From positions 682,001 to 746,000 of the forward strand of contig JAEBUN010000015.1 in NCBI GenBank assembly GCA_023014365.1: a stretch of DNA of 64,000 nucleotides, read 5' to 3'. A program made the translations under genes and the position numbers. Source of the DNA: Lepiota brunneoincarnata (Eukaryota > Basidiomycota > Agaricomycetes > Agaricales > Agaricaceae). Below the pieces are notes generated by a model, which made no database searches, was not told where the DNA came from, and worked only from the letters and a program-made list of their open reading frames with translations. Positions 35,960 through 48,089 of the stretch are shown here, piece after piece (the stretch's first letter is position 1; every line of letters begins with the position of its first letter).

Positions 35960-37635
35960 AAGGGCATGGGAGTGTTGGTGAAAACAGGTGGTGTATTTGT
36001 TCGTCCTGCCGTTTATTCAGCGTGTTGTTGTAATGATGAATACTTTGGAGTTTAGCGGTTGTTAACCTCGCTGACGCTCCCCTCTGGCCAGGGGAAAGTC
36101 AACGCCGTCTTTTTGTGGTATACTCCTCAACAAGGGGACCTATCAATACTGGTGATTTTCTCTGTTTCTATCTATCCTTACTGTCGTCATTGCTTCTGGT
36201 CTTTTTGCACACCCTAAATCCTTCTCCATGCGCACTAGTTGCGCTCAATCTTGTAGTACCCATCTGACTCACATAGTCTTAGAAATCGGACTTACGCTGT
36301 AGTGGTTATCTGTGTAGCTTACCTGTACGATTCTGATCGTCCCAATTCGGCAAGAATGCTGTTGGTCGCAACAGGGAAACAAGAACATGACACTCACAGC
36401 ACTTTTGCAGCACCTGGTATTGCCCTCTGGATCCCCAAACCAGAGCCCCTAAATTTTGGGGACCAACTCCACAAGAGCTCATAGCCTCTCGTCACGGCCG
36501 AGTCAAAGCCGAGCTATGAGCGGCCATTTGAACTTTCACGAGCTAGAATGCTGTGATGCAATCTCGATCAACTTTTATGAACACAACAACCACTACTGTA
36601 AGTCGTACGACTTCCAACACCCCCAGTATCTCTACAAAGCCTCAGTTTGGCTGTGATCTATCGTAATCCTTTGTCAAGTCCATGATGGATTGTGAGCTTG
36701 AGAAACTCCTTACAGTTGTGCAAAATCCATTGAAATCCGGGGGATTGACTCCCTGAGCATAATATAGTTTGGCAACATCTTGATCGGTTAGGATGGGAGT
36801 CGGACATAACGCTGGACGCCCGCACGACGGTACTGGAAGGAATCTGCTGCGTGCACGCAATGTTTCGTGAACCCGCTTGTCCCTCTAGACTTCACAGCTT
36901 CCTGGGATCCTTCAAATTTCATTCGTGTACCCGTGCGCTTTGATGATTGGGCATCGTCCAAGCTTCGGTCTTCGTTGTCCTATTTCTTATTTGAGCTTTT
37001 CGTTTCATCAGAAAGTTCCGCGTTCAGAGTAACCACCAAAGCAATATGGATATGGATATAATGACTTGTAGTATAAACATCATCTGTACACACTTAGCCA
37101 GAATGCTCGCTCCCCAGCAGTACCCTCACCCTCTGTCTGTCTTTGAGGCCTCTTGATCAGCAATTCAACATCATAGTCCTGGCTCCACTCTCCTATCTAT
37201 GGCTCATATATTCCGCATCTCTCCCCTCTCATATCTGAACACCTGGCTCCCTGGTGGATTATCCACGTACCTTCCTGTCGATTTGCTTGGGTATTCGCAC
37301 TGCCTATACCAGAATAACACTCAAATCATTCATCGTACCCACTCCTCGGACCGCTTAGACTCGACACCACAGACTAATTTACCGTCTAGATAATTACCAG
37401 GCCGCCCCTAACATCGCCAGAATTCAATGGACCTCTTTTATTGCTCTGATACTGTGCCAACGGGTACTCCTCTAAACACTCACGTACCTGATCAGCGCCT
37501 GCCACACATTTTGCAACTCTCACTTCAACGTTTCAGTATTATTGGGATGAAAGAAACAATCTACACTTTAGTTGTACAAGCTCATGTCACCATTTCAGTG
37601 CTGAAGGGCTTGAGAATACAAAATTGTAAGCCCTC
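35960..37635. other. Intergenic stretch, no gene recognised
   Basis: Short frames on both strands without domains. Nothing supported. Confidence 0.45.
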
Positions 37636-38336
37636 TCAATTACCCCCCTGGATAGCCCAGCCGCAAGCCCCGGTGTTGATATCGACACTGTAGGTATACC
37701 CCTCTTGGGTATCCCTGCTACCACCGCCCTATTATATCATAGCGTGGCCGACAGAATATTTGTGAGCTCCCAAGATTCCATATTTAAGTTTATAAGATTA
37801 ACCCACCATGTCATCAGTGCACCTGGTGATGATGTCGTTGAAAACAGTCCTGCAGCTACGCTGGTCGGGAATGATATCGCCGGGAGATGTGTTAAGCGCA
37901 ACAAAGTCACCTAAAACGAGCGTGGTCAGTCAAAAACGCCCGGCAGGAGTGTAAAATCGTGACGTACATCTTCCGCCAACGGGGAAGTTGCCAAGGTTGA
38001 AGCAGCGGGAGAGATTATCGGTCATGCGAATCTAGGGCACAGACTTGGGCGTGCGTCTCGTCTGTATACGAAGAGACGGACTCACGAAATTAGTTGAAGC
38101 AACACTGTCACAGAAAGGTTCGATGAACTGAGAGCAGTCTCTGGCGCCCCTTATTCCGCCTCCATTCTGACTTGGGGTAAAGCATCCGGGATTCTGGACA
38201 GGTATTTGGGAATTAACAAGTGTGCCAGTCAACAGAATGGTAAGAGCCAGCCGCTGCTGTTAAGAGAATGGAGTATAAGGGTCAGTTTGTTTGGAGCTGG
38301 GGCGATCCAGTTCAAACTTACAATGTTTATGGACAT
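37636..38336 (-). CDS. Secreted Cys-rich protein, Y3 glycan-binding-like, copy 1
   Basis: The spliced protein starts MSINI-QRLALTILLTGTLVNS, a clear secretion signal. The mature part has eight cysteines in the order CF..CSQFIEPFC..SRCFN..GGRC..C..CTD..GACGW, ending WAIQGGN. Joins: the first exon ends at ATT with donor GTAAGT near 38321. Later introns fall after ASTNF, after GGRC-T and after CTDDM. Spacing and the G-D-F-x-A-L-N-T motif after the fifth Cys resemble the small glycan-binding protein Y3 family of Agaricomycetes. Ligand specificity cannot be predicted. It is a paralogue of 39571-40225 with the same architecture. Confidence 0.7.
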
Positions 38337-39570
38337 GATGCTTCGGAAGGTGCACCCTTTGAGATTATTCGAAGGGACTCGGAGTTCGAGGTATCGACTA
38401 GACTCATACCAAGGTCTTTTATGCTGGGTCATAATCCCGACCTATCCAAGACTGAAGAGTCTTGGGCTACAAATCGGCGGATAAAATAAAATCGTAATGA
38501 GTGCTAACGCCCCTTTACAGCCAATTGAGAACCGGACGATCCTTCAGTATAGCAGTGAGATTCTAAAAATAGTACTACCGTTGGCCCATTTTCTTTCTCT
38601 TAAGCGCACCAAGCCACCCCAATATAAGAATAACGGCAGCTGGAACAAGAAAAACACCTGTCAGCTCCCATTCGTAGACCACAGATAGGGAGCAGCGAGG
38701 ACAATACATACGTCATAGCGCATAAAATCCTCATAACAATGGACAAGTGTACTCGGATAGCAGTGCCCTTTACAGAATGCGACGGGTTCTAGCTTAGAGA
38801 AGATCCTCAGCTGACAGTCGCGCCCTCGTGAAGACTTGGAGAAGGGGACCCGTGTTTTCACAATTAGGCGAAACTGAGCCTCGTCAAGCCCGCCGCCCTC
38901 AACCGGCCGCGCCGTTTAATCGGTCTGAGTCACGGGTTTATCGTGCGTAACACATGCGCCAAGCGCCTTACCAGAGGCTCTAGGCCAAAAATCCACTAGT
39001 CTTCCTCTTTATATGCAGTTCATTAGTCGGGGCAAGGGGCTGCGTTGGCCCAGCTTATTACGCCAGTGGTGCTGGGCACTGCAGGAGGCCGTTCGGCTGC
39101 GGCCTACTAGTCGCCTGTCGTGTCTTGTAGATCTGATTGCATAGCATTATCCACACCATCGGAAAGGGTTGGCACAGGTATCTCGCTGTTACAGGAGGAT
39201 TCAGGATCTCCCACAAATTCTACTTCAAACCAGTACTCTGGTTCCGGGAGGGGTATGACCGGGCAGGAAAGGTTATCTCCGGTGGTGACCGATCCAAATG
39301 GTATGTGCCTTTTGGACAAGGCGTCACCCTGCCCCAGCCATGTGGCCCACACCGTCGAGTCATAAAGCTGGTCCTAACCAGTGCGTGTATATTACAACCT
39401 GTACTTCACCAACTCTGCAGGCACTTGGGGGCGGCGAATTACTTGATATACCTGTTTCTTGCTATCCGACTTTCTCTGCTATCAATCTCGGCACGATTCG
39501 ATACATTCTACCACCAGAAGCACTATAAAACCCGGCGTCGCGGATTAAATAAATACTCCTAATTGCCTGG
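38337..39570. other. Intergenic stretch between the two Cys-rich secreted genes
   Basis: No third copy of the Cys-rich gene and no other gene is recognised. Confidence 0.45.
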
Positions 39571-40225
39571 TTAGGAGTTCCAGGAACAAGGGCCAATATT
39601 AATCTCAATGCTAGAGCTATATCCCCCTGGTCACTCCTGACACGACCACCGCCCTGAGAGATGGCATTCGTCACGAACTTTCAAGTGCGCAAATTCGCAT
39701 TAGCAACTCACCAGATCGCCCGGGCAGTTGCTTAGAATCGCGGTAAGGCCCGCATTGCAATTGACTTCGATAATGGGGTTGTTTTGATTGAAAGTGTTGA
39801 GAGCAGTAAAGTCACCTAGCACTTGTGATAAGCAAAGCAACCATAGGAACGCAAATGTGCTGAGACTACATCTCTTGCCACTAGCGGGAAGATTGAAGCA
39901 GCGAGAAATACTATCACCGACGCGAACCTGTTGGGATGGATCGAGTAGGTATGTCACTGAGCACCGGAAGATCTGTCTCACACTGTTAGCAGGGTCAACC
40001 TGAGCAGCATTAGCACAGAATGTGCCAATAAATTGGGCACATTCTGCGACGCCGCTTGTTGAGCCTGAGGAGAAGCACGTAAACGTCAGGCCTGACTGCG
40101 CCCGGACAAGTGTGCCGGCGAAAATAGCTGAGAGGACAACCAAGTACTGTCAAAAGGAGTAAGGATGGGACTAATCGGCATACGGCCAACACATTCTGGT
40201 TGGAACGCACGGTTTGGATGGACAT
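39571..40225 (-). CDS. Secreted Cys-rich protein, Y3 glycan-binding-like, copy 2 (frameshifted)
   Basis: The start MSIQT joins by an intron (donor GTGCGT near 40210) to YLVVLSAIFAGTLVRA, a signal peptide. The mature chain has the same eight-cysteine order as copy 1: FTCF, AECAQFIGTFC, SRCFNLP, KRC, VNC, SNC, then GPCSW. GDFTALNTFN follows the fifth Cys as in copy 1. The last exon starts GGGRVRSDQG, parallel to GGGSRDTQEG of copy 1, but then leaves frame at the C5 run 39623-39627. The matching YSSSIEINIGPCSWNS lies in the next frame, with a stop at 39571. Either a base is miscalled there or the C-terminus has mutated. Confidence 0.65.
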
Positions 40226-41797
40226 GTTGATTTTGAGGCACAGGACACTGAAAGGAGCTTTTTGCAGTTGGATTATGGCCTTGTGGTGCTGACTGAAAAC
40301 TTGCTTTATACTATTGCACAAGCCATCTCGTCCCAGATTGAGGATCCGGAACCATGAAGCACCGTAGTGCGAGCGTGCAACATGCCACTTGCATCTATTT
40401 CGGAGACAGTAGGTATGGTCAAGACGGTGGGAACATATGACACCCAAGTCTTGCAATATCCCAGGCACCATGCGAACTTTGGCACAAGTTACGCGAACAA
40501 AGGTCCAAATCAAGAACCAGTAAGGATCCATGAGGGGTGTCGAGAGTATCACAGGTAGCTGTTGCGACCAGTACGAATCAAAGAGACTGAGATTTGTTGA
40601 TTGGGAAAAAGTACTGAACATTTGATATGTTCAGCTACTGCCTAGAACCATGGCAAGTTGATCACGATGCCATAGGTGGCCATTGGTGGTGTCGGATTGT
40701 CCCTTCCCATCTCCTGTGGTATGTTTTTTTCTCACGTATAGCTTTTGATTCGAAGATATTTAAGACATTTAACACAATGCTCGTAGTACGAGCACTGTGA
40801 TCTGCGATTCGTTCGGGGATTACGGACAATTGAAGCGGGCCACGCACCTGACCAGCACTGAACCATCCCGAGTGGACCGCCCCGGACGGGGGTCGCCTAT
40901 CGCATGGTACCAAAGGGTCTAGTCTAAGGCCTGAGGTTTGTGAGCAGGTCTGCCTCCGACAAGGGTGACTGTTCATCCAAATAGTATATTCAAAGCCGTT
41001 CTCCTTTCGCAATAGATTGACAAGAGATTATGGTAGGCTCATGATCAAAGGGACTTTCGAGCGCTGGTGGTAGATTTAAGATCTGATCCCTTGGTAAAGC
41101 TCGAGGATATTGATCAGTGCCGGATGAAATCAATTGGACGGCATGTAACGCCACTGGGCAAACTCATGAGTGCATGAGTCATGATGCCGAGACAGATTCG
41201 AGTTGTCGACATGAAGCTCCGGGGGACGTACAACGTGCCTACACCGTTGCTCGTCGGACCCGGGTCAGGTAGCGCGCGTAGTGGGTAGGGGGATTGATCA
41301 TGATTGATCATAATAATCACACCGGGGATGAACGTTCGTTGCGTTGGGATGACTCACGTAGCATGGCCCGGGTAGGGTTGCTCAAGCTGGTGAGTTGTGG
41401 GGAATTGCTGACGTCGTTTGTTAAGAATCTCCATGCAGGTCACCGGAAACTTGTAGATTTCCAACGGCCAAGGGGATTGTGGGGGTTGCCTAGTGCAAAC
41501 ATCGCTGCTCAATGGGGTAAATCGCATAGGACTAGTTTGGTTTAGACTCAAGTACCCCAGCAACCGGCCGAGGATACTAATTTGTGTGGGAATGTCCCGT
41601 CTTACGAGTGGCCATTGCCGTCCAAACGTATCCACTCGGTGCAACCACAAGTGAAGCGCAGGGAGGGTGGAGGAGAGCATATTTGAAATATGTATTACGT
41701 ACCGGACCCGTAACAATAGCGCGGCCGATCCGAGGTTCGGACTGGGATGAACAACACCAGGTTTCTATGTTTCACCACCCTTACTCGCATCCTATCC
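40226..41797. other. Intergenic stretch, no gene recognised
   Basis: Only short frames. A small direct repeat, ATTGATCAT, occurs twice around 41293-41311. Confidence 0.45.
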
Positions 41798-42202
41798 ATG
41801 AAATCTTACCACAACCATAGCACCACCAGGGGAAACATAAACCCCCTCACTCTCCCCCCCGCAAAGCTTCTCGGCGAGGATGTTCGCAAACCCCCGGAGC
41901 GTGCCAAGAATAACCGTCTTGCTATGCTCCTTTGGCGTCTCCAGCTCTGGTTTGAATGTACCTTTGGTCTCACCGTCATGGAACCCTGGGAGCGGATGGT
42001 TGTCCGTACGTCCCTAGTCCGTAAAATCGCGGCGTTGATCTAATCTGCTTTTAATCTTGTAGTGACCTTCTTCGCGGTCGTTTCCGTCCTCGTGTGTACT
42101 GGCCTCGTCCGCTATTTCCCCCAGAAACTCGCAGGTCTTCAAGGAAGGACAATGTATTACCTATGGGGCCATACTGATGAGTTCCCTACTTGGCTTCCCT
42201 AG
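41798..42202 (+). CDS. Serine palmitoyltransferase small subunit-like protein, copy 2
   Basis: Two exons, 41798-42005 and 42063-42202, give 115 aa. After a variable leader the protein reads LLWRLQLWFECTFGLTVMEP-WERMVV, the MEPWER hallmark of serine palmitoyltransferase small subunits. It then has one hydrophobic helix (TFFAVVSVLVCTGLV), RYFPQKLAGLQGR and the MYYLWG motif shared with copy 1. It ends soon after (TWLP) and lacks the extra C-terminal segment of copy 1. Its expected role is stimulating the LCB1/LCB2 enzyme in the ER. An upstream ATG at 41747 would lengthen the leader by 17 residues. Confidence 0.8.
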
Positions 42203-42906
42203 CTTCTTCAATCGTCATGAACGTACGTCACTTTCCTTACCCATCCGTGGACGGCTACCTCTGCCTCACACTACCCGCCAGACACTCCCGCACTCTCAGA
42301 TCTCAAAAGCACACTTGCACGCGTAAGACACACGCCTAGACATCATACAAATCTCATGCCGTACCGTTTCATATTATTCATACACACCATCCATACACGC
42401 CATCGCCGCGATACTGTCCGCATCCCATGTTGCGCTTATATCCGCGCCTCACGATCCTTCTCGGCTAGTGTCCGGTCTAGATCATTTACTGTATTGAAAC
42501 TTCATCTACTCTCCCATTCGTGCGGGGCTAGCTGCTGTATTTATGCTATCCATTTCAGCGGCGTTTGTTCCGTTTTTCCCTCGTATCTCCCATGGGCTTT
42601 AACTCTTCCTGCGTTGTCACATTGTACTCGTATCCGCTACATCCCGCATATGTCAACATGTTGTCTTGAGACCAATTCCAAAAACAGATGCGGTATTCTA
42701 TCACATGACAAGATGACCTAGGATGAAATAGCTACGATCCCGAATATCAATGCACTACATAGGGGACGGAAATGAATAATTTACACACATCCTTTAACTA
42801 CCGTTATACATATGCATATGCGTGCCAAACACGCTCTATCGTGTACAACGCGCACTTACAGGCAGGTAAACCAGCCCTGCAATACTCACAACCCATTAAG
42901 CAGCAA
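42203..42906. other. Intergenic stretch between convergent genes
   Basis: 3' flanks of the SPT small-subunit-like gene (+) and the ferric reductase (-). No gene seen. Confidence 0.5.
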
Positions 42907-45366
42907 CTACCAACCAAAGGTCCTGCAGACGAAGATCATAATCAGCAACCACAGCGCAGCATAAGATCGAAAGACCACACTCACTCTTCATGAACCTCAA
43001 TCCCACCCACTCTACCTCTTCTATCACTATCCACGCTCCCAACCGCATTAACCACATCCCTACCAAGTTCGACAGGTCCGCACACACCCACAATAACGCC
43101 GGTGATTTCGTGAATATCCTCCTTCTCCCTCCTACCACCAATGGCAGCCTCCATCTCAGCGTCCACCTCCAATCGTTTCCCTCCATCGTTGCGGTCTCGA
43201 CGGCTGTTGGATCTACTAGTGCTAGCATGCGGTTTCTCGGATTGGTGGTGGTGGTCCGTATCGAAATGAGCACCGATGGCGAGGGCTTTTGATACAGCGT
43301 AATCTATGATTTTCGAGATCCGCGGACGACCTGGAGAGAGTGTAAATCCTGGGATAGAAGGGATGGAGGGTGGCGTGGACGAGGCGCGGGTGTAGTGGAC
43401 TGATATGCGGACAGGTGTGAATACGGATTGGTGGATCAAGGCCGTCAGTACCGGGAAGAGTGAGGCGAGGGCGGCTGGAAGAGGGGTGTCAGTTATATTT
43501 TTTCGTGGGGTCAAAGAATGTATGTAAAAAAAGCTTGCCGGAATCCTGTGTGACCCAGATCAGCTCGATGGCTTTGACCCTGCTCATTCCCTTCAAGTCC
43601 TTCTCTATCAGATCCTTGGCAACGCTCAAACCAAAGGTAATTCCGCTGCCACCAACAATGATGACTGCTGCGGAAAAGCTTGCGAAATTCGTGTGTCCAG
43701 GACCGCCTAAAACCACCCAGTCAGTAACGAGGCCTTACAGATCAAACAACCCCAAAAAAGCAAGTGTTCACCATAAGGACCTTCAACCCACACCTTGACT
43801 TCGCGTGCCATCCAGCCATCCACATAACCACTCATCTTAGCCATTTCAAATAACCTATTCGTCCACCTTCCACTCCTCTTACACATTAAAATCATACCTT
43901 CCCCGCCGCCACCTTCGCCTCCTCGCCTCCTCGCCTTCCCCTTATCATTACTGCCACCCGATGGATCTGATACGCCAACTGAAGCGATGGTGAACGGATG
44001 CACCTCTGTCCATCCTAACCATCCCATGCCCATGGATAGAATTCGCACCCTCACGTGCTGTCCTGCCCGCCATCCTGCATTGATATTGGGTATCTCCATC
44101 CTCGTGAGGTCTAATTCCGACAAAGGACGGATCGTGGCTGTTGTGACGCGCGTTTTAAGTAAGCGGAGGATGTAGTCGAAAGCGAAGAGGCCGATGGTGG
44201 CAAGGACGTAGGGGATCAGTGTGGGTTTATGGAACCACAACTAGATGACGACAAGTGAGTTGTAGAAATAAGAGAAAGTGGGTGAAGATCACGTACAGCG
44301 GGCATCATGACCGCGAAACATGTCACATGTGTTGCAATGAATATATTATAGGCCTTTTCCCTCCAAAATGCAAGGGAGAAAAGCCAGAGGACGTCAAGGC
44401 AGACAAGGGCGACTAGGCCCCATGCATTTGGCGGTAGACGCAAAGAACTCGTGAAGATTCCACCAATGGACCATTTATACGCTGACCGTGAGCAAAAAGT
44501 ATGAGAATGGTGTGTTCATTCGTTGTTTTTTTTTTGATACCCACCGAACCCAATTCCGTGTAGATTCGCGCCGATGACTACCATTCGACCAGCGAACCGG
44601 TGGAGAAAGTTGAGCTGTGTGAATGAAATGTTAACCCCATATGAACAAGTGGAGACGATAAAAAAAAAACAGGGCTTGCCTTCTCATACCCCATTCCCCA
44701 AAGCATACCCAACACGTTGTTCTTGGCTCCGTACGCCATCACAAACGGTATATGTGCCGTGGCAAGCCACCCGACTCGATTATAATCCACAAAGAAATTC
44801 GACTTGTATACAGTCGCGTAAATCAGAACCCAGAAATACATCGCAAGCACGATCCCCTGTCCAACAGAATAATTGGGCGTAATCCGGTAGCGAAGTGTAG
44901 GAAGCATCCAGCGCGAAAACGAAGGACACGAGGCGATGTGTACCGGGTATTGTGCCTCGATCTCGCGTCCCCTAGCGTCTATCCGTTTGAAGCTCTGTTG
45001 TTGTTGATGATAGTGATACGCCAGCGTGTGTGAGTCATCAGTAGCCATGTCTTGTTGATGTTGTTGTTGTGGGCTTGTGCCAGGTGAAGATGGAGGAGGA
45101 TAAGCGTTATGATAAGCCTGCACGATCTTTCCTGAGCGAGAATTCGACCTTGATGGGCGGTAAGGAACGTGACGGAGGATATGGCCACTGAGCCACTCCT
45201 GAGAGCCAAACAGACCAAGGCCTCTGGGGAGCCTGTAGAGGGAGATGGCCCCGATAACAGAGAGGAAAAAGATAGTCAGGTTAAAGACAAAGGTGCTGGA
45301 ACTCTTCTGTCCCGACGCCGTGAACCCAGCAACCAGGACGGACACATCAACAGCCGCCTCAGCCAT
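42907..45366 (-). CDS. Ferric/cupric reductase transmembrane protein (FRE family)
   Basis: FRE proteins move electrons from NADPH through FAD and two haems to reduce extracellular Fe(III) or Cu(II). The start MAEAAVDVSV is at 45366, and at least seven introns are present. Visible parts: N-terminal helix, a Gln/His-rich loop, helices around YSVGQGIVLAMYFWVLIY, haem-ligand histidines in LNFLHRFAGR...NLHGIG and ATHVTCF...WFHKP, the FAD site HPFTIAS, VWVEGPYG, and the NADPH site IIVGGSGITFGLSVAKDL. The protein ends HEETFGW, the usual FRE C-terminus, spliced onto a last exon ending at 42907. An insertion of Lys/Arg/Gly-rich sequence lies after HPFTIAS, and another of Ser/His/Arg-rich sequence lies in the NADPH half. 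Confidence 0.9.
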
Positions 45367-48089
45367 TGTACTGAAAAAGAGGCCGCGCCCTGGAGATATA
45401 AGATAAGGAGAGAGCGAACAAAGGAGAAGGAGAAGGAGAAGGGATAGTGGAGCTAGAGCGCGAGACGCCCAGGCGGCAAATACTTGTCGAGAATGTCCCC
45501 AACGTCAAGAAAATTTGTGGGCAGTAACTTATCGGACCTTGGACGGGGAAGGACATCTTGACACCCGAGGCTATAAGTAGACGTCGACGGGAGGAAAACG
45601 AGGCTCAGGGTCGCCATCGATCAAATTTTGAACTTGAGCTTCGCACATTGCCCGTGGGACGGTCATTGACTCTGCAGCTCATGTGCTTCATGGGAACTGT
45701 AGGAATTTTCTACATTCCCCAGAGAGGTCATTAATGATCGCGATCCGCAGTCGGTTAGGAGGGACGGGTGGTCCGGAGCACCTGTTAAATAGGCCCACTG
45801 AGTCAGTTCCGAGTTTCTATTTCTGCTCTAGACCTTCCGAGATAAGTAGCGAAACTCGAAGGGTCGTGTCATCCTAGCAAAAACGCGCCGGGAACAAGGC
45901 GGAAAGGAAAACCTTAAAAGGCCACCCCCTTACAGCTGGATGTTGTTCATGCTCTTCGTGCCACTGGCATGCTCCTCGGCAACATAAGAAACCTGGTCGA
46001 ATTGTCGAGGGTCAATGGGCTGGACCGATCCATTTTTATTGATTGCCCCATGCGCTTACTGCTGATTGGCTCGAGGGGCGAAAGCATGGAAGGCACCCAT
46101 TTTCGCCTTTCCAGAAATTCTATTCTGATACGAGCCTCGAGGTCACCTCAATGTACCAGTTAAATGCAGTTCAGATCGGCCAAGGCAACAGCTGACCGAC
46201 TAGTTTTGGATGCCTACTCATTGAAGGCCTTCTTGCGAGCAGTTGAATCCCGACTCCCCCTTCTGTGCTGTGCATCTGGTCACGTTACTACTTCTTCTCT
46301 GAGTCTGTTTCTAGTCTGTTGTTTGACAGCAAGGTGTAAATCAGCCTGCGTATATCTTCAGTCGGAATCCCTGTGTCTCCGAAGTTTATAAGCGATATCT
46401 GAGGCCATTTAGACTGTCCCTAGGCAGCAGTGATATCCTGGGTTGAAGACACTTTCTGATCGCCTTAGGGGGAATGCAGATGGGGAATCAAACGCACGTT
46501 GCGATTCTTGAAAGCTCAAACATCCCTCTTTATATTTGTGCAACGACCTCAAGGTTCTCCCTTATCGGACGGACTCTAAGTCATCGCCTCTGCTTCATCT
46601 CGACCACATCGCTCCCTCCTTGATGAGCCTGTACCCTGATGGATCACCATTTAAGCAGCTGCACTGTACCAAATTTATTTTAATTATCCCCGAACGCTTG
46701 GCATGCTTTGCGTCACCGAATTGAGGTGACAATGACTCCTTAGTACAGTTGTAAAAATAGTGATATTATTGTGAAAACTGACGAAATAATGATTTAACCT
46801 CGGTATGTCGCTAGGGCTTTCGGCAACTCAATGGTTCGGAATATATGGACGAACGGAAGTCGTGTTTCAGCTCCATTTTCTCTCGTCGCTGTACCAAACT
46901 CAATGATTCTAGGCTTCTCTCAGTGTGCTATCTCTTAGGATCAGTTGGCCAAGCCGCAACAAGAGAACAGTAGAGTATCAGGGAATTTCGTACATTCTTC
47001 TGAAAGGCAGGAATAGCATATCTGATGGTTGAACTGCCACTATTCATCACTTGCACAAGGAGGGTGGCTGAGGTGACCTGGATATATCCGTCAGACGTAT
47101 CCCAATAGGCTGCACTGTGAGTCTGTGTCCAGCAATTGAAGCTCCGGATTCCCGGAAGTACTGAATAGCCCCAGCATCTCTCGAGATACCAGGCACTGCC
47201 CTCTGCCGGCCCTCCATCAAATGTTAGTCGTGATAGCGTACTTTTGATTGTTTGAATAAGTACAGGGGACAATGATTGCTACTAGTTTTGTGGGAAGTTT
47301 GATTAAACGAATGGATGCATTCTATCCGAGTTATGCATGAATACACCTATTGATGTTTCCGCGGGGTCATCAAAATGTGCGTGCCGATGAAGCGCTGTTG
47401 TTTCGCTAGTCATGGGCGCCACCTCCCCACGATCAAGAAATACATGGCCCTGAGGGCGGGCGTGCCTTGAACTAAAGTGCTGGTAGGGGTATGTGGGGCC
47501 AGTGACTCAATATCTGATGACTGTTCTGGCATTGCAATAGGAGAGTGTATCGGAACGTCTAATCGCTCAGTGGTGTTGGGTGGGCGGCGGGAAATGTATC
47601 AGATGCCTGGAAGTACGGAACAGAAAGCTCGGCATTGTTCACTGGTGCTCTCCATCACGTGGACGGAATAAAACACTGGGGAGTGATCCGGCGTTTATCC
47701 ACAATAAATTTCACGATCACAACTCGCTTGTACTTTCTGCCGCTGAGATTAGGAACAAAAACCATTGGCTCAAGGGTTGGTGTAGCGTGGAATCTGCATA
47801 TACCTTCCGCTGACGATACCATCAAGGTTCAACTTGCTGATAACAACACCCACCACTAGGGGTCGGCACAGATACCTCGGTGACTCAGGAGTATCGGCCC
47901 CGACACCAGCTCAACTAGCAGATTCAGAATCTGTTGTGGCAGTGGAATACGTTCTGGTATGTTGCCTCGCATCTGTTGATAAGTGATTCATCTCGGTGAA
48001 GAGTCTTAGGCCGTCGTTCTTCCTAAACATAAATACCCCTGGGGTTTCCCGGCCTTCAGCCCCCAACTTAACTCCTAAAGAGACAGCAA
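45367..48089. other. Intergenic stretch, no gene recognised
   Basis: 2.7 kb with only short frames lacking ATG starts or domains. The left end holds the ferric reductase promoter and the right end the TRP4 promoter. Confidence 0.45.

Noticed and set aside
46928..47272. 114-codon minus-strand frame in the 45-48 kb gap
   Set aside because: It begins with TTG rather than ATG, has no domain and no convincing flanking splice sites.
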